Notes under the pieces: model-generated | What the model was told of the DNA's origin: nothing | The model's database searches: none | Seen by the model: only the letters and a program-made list of their open reading frames with translations | Translations under genes and position numbers: made by a program | Part shown: in pieces, positions 59,463-64,000 of the stretch | Layout: every line of letters starts with the position of its first letter | Position numbering within the stretch: position 1 is the stretch's first letter | Source of the DNA: QQWI01 sp964522015 | GTDB taxonomy: Bacteria > Bacillota > Clostridia > Peptostreptococcales > Acidaminobacteraceae | DNA length: 64,000 nt | Assembly (NCBI GenBank): GCA_964522015.1 | Contig: CAZFST010000004.1 | Coordinates: 62,001-126,000, forward strand | Direction of reading: 5' to 3'

Positions 59463-61793
59463 ATGAAACAAGAATTTGAAGCCCAAGATAATTGGGTGGT
59501 GATAGAAAAAACATTTGACTCAGATCACCTAAGTAAAGCTGAGGCGGTGATGTCATTAGGTAATGGGTATATGGGAATTAGATCAGCAACTGAAGAGCGG
59601 TATGTTAAAGAAGTTAGAAGTACTTTTGTTGCAGGTACCTATAATCGTTTTTTTGAAAACGAAGTCACCGAGTTACCAAACATTGCAGATGTTATACAGA
59701 TGGAAATTGAAATCAATGGGGAAACGTTAGATCTTAAGGTCGGAAAAATAAGTGGATATTCTAGGTCTCTGAATTTAAAAAACGGGGAATTGGTGCGACA
59801 GTTTATTTGGGAAAATGTCCAGGGTAATCAGGTGCAATTCAAATTTTTGAGATTTGTATCCATGGAGAATTTGCACCTAGTCGGACAAAAGATAGAGATG
59901 ACAGCGTTGAATAAAGATATTTCTATAAGAGTGAATAGTGGAATCAATGGGCAAATGACCAATTCTGGGATACAACATTTTGCAGATGGTGATAAACGGT
60001 TATATGATAATAAGTATTTGCAATTGATACAAAAGACCACCCAAAGCGAAATTGACGTGATTATCAACACAGCCCACGACTTTAGTCTAGATGGCCTGTC
60101 TTTGCCACATAATGCTTTAGTCATCATGGATCGGAGAAAGATATTCAATCAATATAGTTTTGGAGTTGCTTGCGGGCAAACGCTTACCATAGAAAAAATG
60201 TCCACCATCCACACCAGTCGTGATGCTACCAGTGAGGGGATCACCCTTGAAACATTGAAAGATGTCACGCTAAAACAGATCAAAGGATTAGATGGCTTAA
60301 ACTATGATCATTTTATGGCAATTAGTGCTCAGGCATGGGCAAAAAAAGTTTGGGATATGACACCCATCAACATTACCAGTGCATCAGAGTCAGATCAGTT
60401 GGCCATACGGTTTGCTCAGTACCATTTAGCTGTGATGGCACCTGCCCATGATTCTCGCATGAGTATTCCTGCAAAGGGTCTTAGCGGTGAGGGCTACAAA
60501 GGCCATGTGTTTTGGGATACTGAAATTTTCATGTTACCTTATTTTATCTATACAAATCCGGAAGTGGCTAAATCACTACTGAAATATAGATATTTAACAT
60601 TGGAGGGTGCCCACGAAAAAGCGCAGAAGGAAGGGTATGAAGGTGCTATGTTCCCTTGGGAATCTGCTTGGATGGCAGATGGTGAGGTAACACCTGTCTG
60701 GGGTGCTGCTGATATCATTACTGGGCTGCCAACCAAAATATGGTCTGGATTTATTGAACAGCATATCACAGCGGATGTTTCATATGGAATTTGGCAATAT
60801 TACAATATTACTAAAGATCAAGAGTTTATGGATGACTATGGTTACGAAATGATTCTAGATACAGCAAAATTCTGGGCTTCTCGTCTTGAATGGTCTGAAC
60901 AAGATCAGAAGTACCATATCAATAACGTGATTGGCCCAGATGAGTACAAAGAGCATGTCAATGACAATGCATTTACCAATTATATGGCCCACTGGACCAT
61001 TCAACTGGCAATAGGCTATACAGAATTACTCCAAAGAGATCAGCAAACCATCTATCAAGCCTTAAATCAAAAATTAGAATTAGAGAGAATCTATCCAGAT
61101 TGGATTCAAAAGTTACCGCTAATCTATTTGCCTAAACCTAATGACGACAATGTTATTGCCCAGGATGCCACCTATTTGAGTAAAGCCATAATTGATTTGT
61201 CGGCGTATAAAAATCAAGCCCATGTGGGTTCACTATTTAAGCGATATAGCCTCTCACAAGTGAATGAGATGCAAATTTCAAAGCAGGCTGATGTGATGAT
61301 TTTATTCTATCTCCTTGAAGATCGGTTTAGTAGTGAAGTTAAGCAAGCCAATTGGGACTATTACGAGCCCAAAACCCTACATGATTCATCCCTTAGTTTA
61401 TCCACCCACTCTGTCCTTGCAGCAGATTTAGGACAATTAGACTTAGCTTATGAACTGTTCACACGGGCATCGCAAATTGATCTTGGACCTAACTTGAAAT
61501 CAAGTGCAGATGGCATACATGCAGCATCAATCGGCGGCCTATGGCAGTGTGTGGTCAATGGCTTTGGCGGTATAAGAATGAATAGCGGAGAACTGAGAAT
61601 CGAGCCCCATCTCCCATCAGAGTGGACAAATTTGGCGTTTGTTATTCTATGGGAAGGTGTGCGACTAAAGGTTGCTGTTAATCACGGTTCTTTTCAAGTG
61701 ACGGTTTTAGATGCTAATCAAACGGTAACTTTTACTCATAAAGGGGTTCAATACCAGTGTTCTGAAGATGTATTGATCAATACTGTTCAATAA
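59463..61793 (+). CDS. GH65 alpha-glucoside phosphorylase
   Basis: Cytosolic inverting phosphorylase that splits an alpha-glucosyl disaccharide with phosphate to beta-glucose 1-phosphate. It has the N-terminal beta-sandwich (MSLGNGYMGIRS), the (alpha/alpha)6 barrel with GHVFWDTEIFMLPYF, and the general acid in GPDEYKEHVNDNAF (Glu494). The residues after GPDEY are KEH, not the HENVDDNA-type pattern of maltose phosphorylases, so a kojibiose, nigerose or similar specificity is possible. GGAGG precedes the ATG. It lies between LacI-type operators and the ABC transporter genes, so it uses the sugar they import. Confidence 0.93.
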   Translation: MKQEFEAQDNWVVIEKTFDSDHLSKAEAVMSLGNGYMGIRSATEERYVKEVRSTFVAGTYNRFFENEVTELPNIADVIQMEIEINGETLDLKVGKISGYSRSLNLKNGELVRQFIWENVQGNQVQFKFLRFVSMENLHLVGQKIEMTALNKDISIRVNSGINGQMTNSGIQHFADGDKRLYDNKYLQLIQKTTQSEIDVIINTAHDFSLDGLSLPHNALVIMDRRKIFNQYSFGVACGQTLTIEKMSTIHTSRDATSEGITLETLKDVTLKQIKGLDGLNYDHFMAISAQAWAKKVWDMTPINITSASESDQLAIRFAQYHLAVMAPAHDSRMSIPAKGLSGEGYKGHVFWDTEIFMLPYFIYTNPEVAKSLLKYRYLTLEGAHEKAQKEGYEGAMFPWESAWMADGEVTPVWGAADIITGLPTKIWSGFIEQHITADVSYGIWQYYNITKDQEFMDDYGYEMILDTAKFWASRLEWSEQDQKYHINNVIGPDEYKEHVNDNAFTNYMAHWTIQLAIGYTELLQRDQQTIYQALNQKLELERIYPDWIQKLPLIYLPKPNDDNVIAQDATYLSKAIIDLSAYKNQAHVGSLFKRYSLSQVNEMQISKQADVMILFYLLEDRFSSEVKQANWDYYEPKTLHDSSLSLSTHSVLAADLGQLDLAYELFTRASQIDLGPNLKSSADGIHAASIGGLWQCVVNGFGGIRMNSGELRIEPHLPSEWTNLAFVILWEGVRLKVAVNHGSFQVTVLDANQTVTFTHKGVQYQCSEDVLINTVQ

Positions 61794-61871
61794 TTGGGTA
61801 GCCAATTGATTGATATAGGGGTAGCTTAGTAATTTTAGAAAACGCATATAAAATGCGGCGGAGGGATGAGT

Positions 61872-63155
61872 ATGAAAAGAATCGTAGCAATTTTAGCCAT
61901 AGGTGCCTTAGTGATTGGCATGATGGCCGGCTGTGCACCAAAAGTTACTGAAGTGCCAACAACAGAGGCAGTTACAGAAGCAACAACAGAAGCAGTTACA
62001 GAGGCAGTGGACTTGACTGGTAAAAAAGTAGTTATAGGTCGTTGGGGTGGTAACGATTCAGAAACTGCAGCATTTAATGCAATGGTAACTGCATTTAAAG
62101 AAAAAACAGGTGTTGAAGTTGAGGAACGGGTTTATTCAGATTACAACACTGAGCTTCAAGCTGAACTAATTGGGGGCAGCGGTCCTGATGTGTTTTATGT
62201 AGATGCTTATATGGCGCCTTTTTACACGCAGCAAGGTGTTTTGATGCCTCTTGATGAGAAGACATTTCAATTAGATCAATTTTACTCTTCTTTAAAAGAC
62301 GCTTTTAAAACGGATGGTAAGTTTTACGCAGTCAGCAAGGACTATTCAACACTTGCACTTTACTACAATAAAGAATTTGTCAACGAAGCTGATTTGCCAA
62401 AAACAATGGAAGATCTTTTAGGTAGCGATTATTTAGTGAAATTGAAAGCTACATTGCCAAAAGATATGGTTGCAATGACTTATAATCAGGATTTAGCCCG
62501 TTCGTTATTTATGGCTGAAGCTAATGGTGCCTCTGTTATAAAAGAGGACATCTATTCAAATGTTGCTGATCCTAAAGTCATCGAGAATTTAAAGCTTGAA
62601 TACGACGCAGCAAAAGCTGGTAAAATTGTACAACCATCAGATTTGGGAATGGGTTGGAACGGCGACGCTTTTGGTAATAAGAAAACAGCACTTATGATTG
62701 AAGGCAACTGGGTTATTGGTCACCTTAAGACTAACTTCCCTGATGTTGATTATGGTGTTGTTGAAATCCCAACCTTTGCTGGTAAGAATGGCACCATGGT
62801 ATTTACAGTTGGTTACGCCATCAATGCAACTTCTAAATCTGTTGAAGCAGCTACTGCATTTATTCAATATGCCACTGGTACTGAAGGTATGGCTACTTGG
62901 ACAACAGGAGCAGGTGTCTTGCCATCACGTGAAGACGTTGCAAAAGCAACAAATGTTATGGATGACATCCTAAAAGTCGCTCATATTGCAGGGGCTGCTT
63001 ATGCAACACCTTGGCAAAAGGGCACAACCATGGATACCATCAACGCAGAATTCAGAAACTTTGTACCTTCATTTATTAAAGGTGAAAAATCTTTGGAAGA
63101 AGCATTGCAATCAGCCCAGGATGAAGCCAACAAGACAATTGAGGCAAATCAATAA
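61872..63155 (+). CDS. ABC sugar-transport substrate-binding lipoprotein
   Basis: Type II signal peptide (MKRIVAIL hydrophobic core, lipobox MAGC with Cys about 22), a threonine/glutamate/alanine-rich linker coded by a 24-bp tandem repeat (61959-62006), and an extracellular solute-binding domain of family 1 (MalE-like; VFYVDAYMAPF, TLALYYNKEF, GWNGDAFGNKKTALMIEG). GGAGGG ends one base before an ATG at 61866 and seven bases before the ATG at 61872, so the latter is preferred. It binds the sugar for the following permease. Confidence 0.95.
   Translation: MKRIVAILAIGALVIGMMAGCAPKVTEVPTTEAVTEATTEAVTEAVDLTGKKVVIGRWGGNDSETAAFNAMVTAFKEKTGVEVEERVYSDYNTELQAELIGGSGPDVFYVDAYMAPFYTQQGVLMPLDEKTFQLDQFYSSLKDAFKTDGKFYAVSKDYSTLALYYNKEFVNEADLPKTMEDLLGSDYLVKLKATLPKDMVAMTYNQDLARSLFMAEANGASVIKEDIYSNVADPKVIENLKLEYDAAKAGKIVQPSDLGMGWNGDAFGNKKTALMIEGNWVIGHLKTNFPDVDYGVVEIPTFAGKNGTMVFTVGYAINATSKSVEAATAFIQYATGTEGMATWTTGAGVLPSREDVAKATNVMDDILKVAHIAGAAYATPWQKGTTMDTINAEFRNFVPSFIKGEKSLEEALQSAQDEANKTIEANQ
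61959..62006 (+). repeat. 24-bp tandem repeat encoding the lipoprotein linker
   Basis: ACAACAGAGGCAGTTACAGA with GCA, then the same 24-base unit with two mismatches. It encodes TTEAVTEA twice. Confidence 0.85.
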
Positions 63156-63170
63156 TATTTGTTTTAAACA

Positions 63171-63214
63171 ATTTGGCGCAGACTACTCTGTAGTAGAGTA
63201 GTCTCTCGCCAAAT
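63171..63214 (+). promoter_or_regulatory. Intercistronic mRNA hairpin between binding protein and permease
   Basis: ATTTGGCG (63171-63178) pairs with CGCCAAAT (63207-63214), and inside it AGACTACTCT (63180-63189) with AGAGTAGTCT (63195-63204). No T-run follows, so it is not a terminator. It probably stabilises the upstream mRNA so that more binding protein than permease is made, as in malE-malF. Confidence 0.75.
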
Positions 63215-63244
63215 CCTTAGAGTCTTTCTCGGAGGCCAAGTGGT

Positions 63245-64000
63245 ATGAAGAAAAGTAAAAGTCAGAGACGTGAAGCATTGCAAGGGACTCTATTTGTATT
63301 GCCAGCTATCATTGTTATTGGTATTTTTGTGGTCATCTCGATCTTATTCGCTATCTTTATCTCTTTTCATAAAGTTAATTTATTTACAGGTTACATGTCA
63401 TTCATTGGCTTTGATAACTATCTTAGAATCTTTGAAGATTCCAAATCCCTAAGGGCATTTACCAATACTGCCACATTTGTGGCAATCGTTGTGCCGATAC
63501 AAACCTTTTTGGCCCTTGTCATGGCATCAGTCTTAAATGCACAAATAAAGGGTCGCTTACAATTTAGAATTGTGTATTTCTTACCAACATTGACCTCAAG
63601 TGCAGCCCTGACAATGATTTTCATGTTTTTATTTAGTTTAACAGGACCAGTGAACCATTTGGCCATGCAGTTTGGATGGTTGGATGCCCCTGTTAACTTT
63701 TTAAAAGACGCTAAGGTTGCTCTTCAAGTGATTATGGCCATGAATATTTGGTCAACAGTGCCATTCTTTATGACAATCTACTTAGCTGGTTTACAAGAGA
63801 TTCCCAAAGCAATCTATGAGGCTGCCGAAGTGGATGGGGCCAATGTGATTCAAAGATTCTTCTTGATTACCATTCCCCAGCTTAAACCCATTACCACATT
63901 TGTCCTCCTGATGGGCATAGTCGGTACATTTCAAATGTTTGATCAAGCCTTCATATTTTCCAATGGCTCCGGGGGTCCAGAAAACTCTACTTTGACAGTG
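63245..64000 (+). CDS. ABC sugar-transport permease, MalF/UgpA-like (3' end outside window)
   Basis: Integral membrane permease of a carbohydrate ABC importer; 252 codons are visible, and the frame is open at the window end. Membrane helices begin at about residues 15, 75, 110, 160 and 205. The EAA loop that contacts the ATPase is YEAAEVDGANVIQRFFLITIP. GGAGG lies nine bases before the ATG. It follows the binding-protein gene through an intercistronic hairpin; a second permease and other genes should follow beyond the window. Confidence 0.94.
   Translation, partial: MKKSKSQRREALQGTLFVLPAIIVIGIFVVISILFAIFISFHKVNLFTGYMSFIGFDNYLRIFEDSKSLRAFTNTATFVAIVVPIQTFLALVMASVLNAQIKGRLQFRIVYFLPTLTSSAALTMIFMFLFSLTGPVNHLAMQFGWLDAPVNFLKDAKVALQVIMAMNIWSTVPFFMTIYLAGLQEIPKAIYEAAEVDGANVIQRFFLITIPQLKPITTFVLLMGIVGTFQMFDQAFIFSNGSGGPENSTLTV

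Noticed and set aside
1..64000. CRISPR arrays, tRNA, rRNA, transposases or prophage genes
   Set aside because: None were recognised when reading the sequence and proteins; the only short repeats are those listed.

Overview
The window is typical of an anaerobic, low-to-moderate GC Gram-positive bacterium of the Clostridia. The evidence is strong GGAGG-type ribosome binding sites, many intrinsic terminators, an anaerobic sulfite reductase operon (asrABC), a second siroheme reductase-like gene, a DUF1858 redox protein, selD/mnmH for selenium-modified tRNA, and a large set of PAS/GGDEF/HD-GYP signalling proteins. A sulfur-reducing fermenter such as Fusibacter or a relative would fit, but nothing here proves the genus. 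No rRNA, tRNA, CRISPR array, transposase, integrase or phage gene was seen. Both ends are cut through genes.

Layout. 1-3351: end of a Gfo/Idh/MocA oxidoreductase, then mnmH and selD (minus strand) for 2-selenouridine in tRNA. 3401-10626: galE, a CNNM/CorC-type membrane protein, a diguanylate cyclase, a peptidoglycan hydrolase, an XRE-like regulator, a DegV/FakB protein and a secreted endonuclease I flanked by two near-identical terminators. 10663-15150: an ABC-F ATPase and the pxpABC 5-oxoprolinase operon. 15188-18136: a minus-strand operon (siroheme reductase-like protein, unknown 212-aa protein, DUF1858 protein) divergent from a DUF523 protein. 18197-27037: GH3 glucosidase, orphan sensor kinase, PaaI thioesterase, degenerate PHP protein, nitroreductase, MATE and DMT transporters.

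27222-42514 is a signalling and glycan block: a PAS-PAS-GGDEF cyclase, a hybrid kinase with a 21-residue repeat stalk, a LytS-like kinase with an altered N box, a REC-SARP-type regulator, then a 2121-aa cyclic beta-1,2-glucan synthase (GT84, GH189-like and GH94-like parts) whose C-terminal GH94 phosphorylase domain sits on a separate overlapping gene. Three small stress-type genes follow, including a 51-aa lmo0937-family membrane protein.

42561-46929 is the asrA-asrB-asrC, ferritin-like, FNT-channel operon. Its promoter and the promoter of the siroheme reductase-like operon at 16.8 kb share a 16-bp inverted repeat (GGTAACATnnGnTACC) and a TATACT -10 box at exactly the same spacing. This is the best regulatory signal in the window and links the two reductase operons.

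47259-58171: HD-GYP phosphodiesterase, ornithine-racemase-like enzyme with a MocR regulator, REC-hemerythrin protein, AraC/GyrI regulator coupled to a UvrA-like ABC ATPase, and three flavodoxin-type proteins. 58278-64000: a LacI regulator with three operator-like sites, a GH65 disaccharide phosphorylase, a sugar-binding lipoprotein and the start of an ABC permease, forming an alpha-glucoside uptake and phosphorolysis operon that runs off the window.
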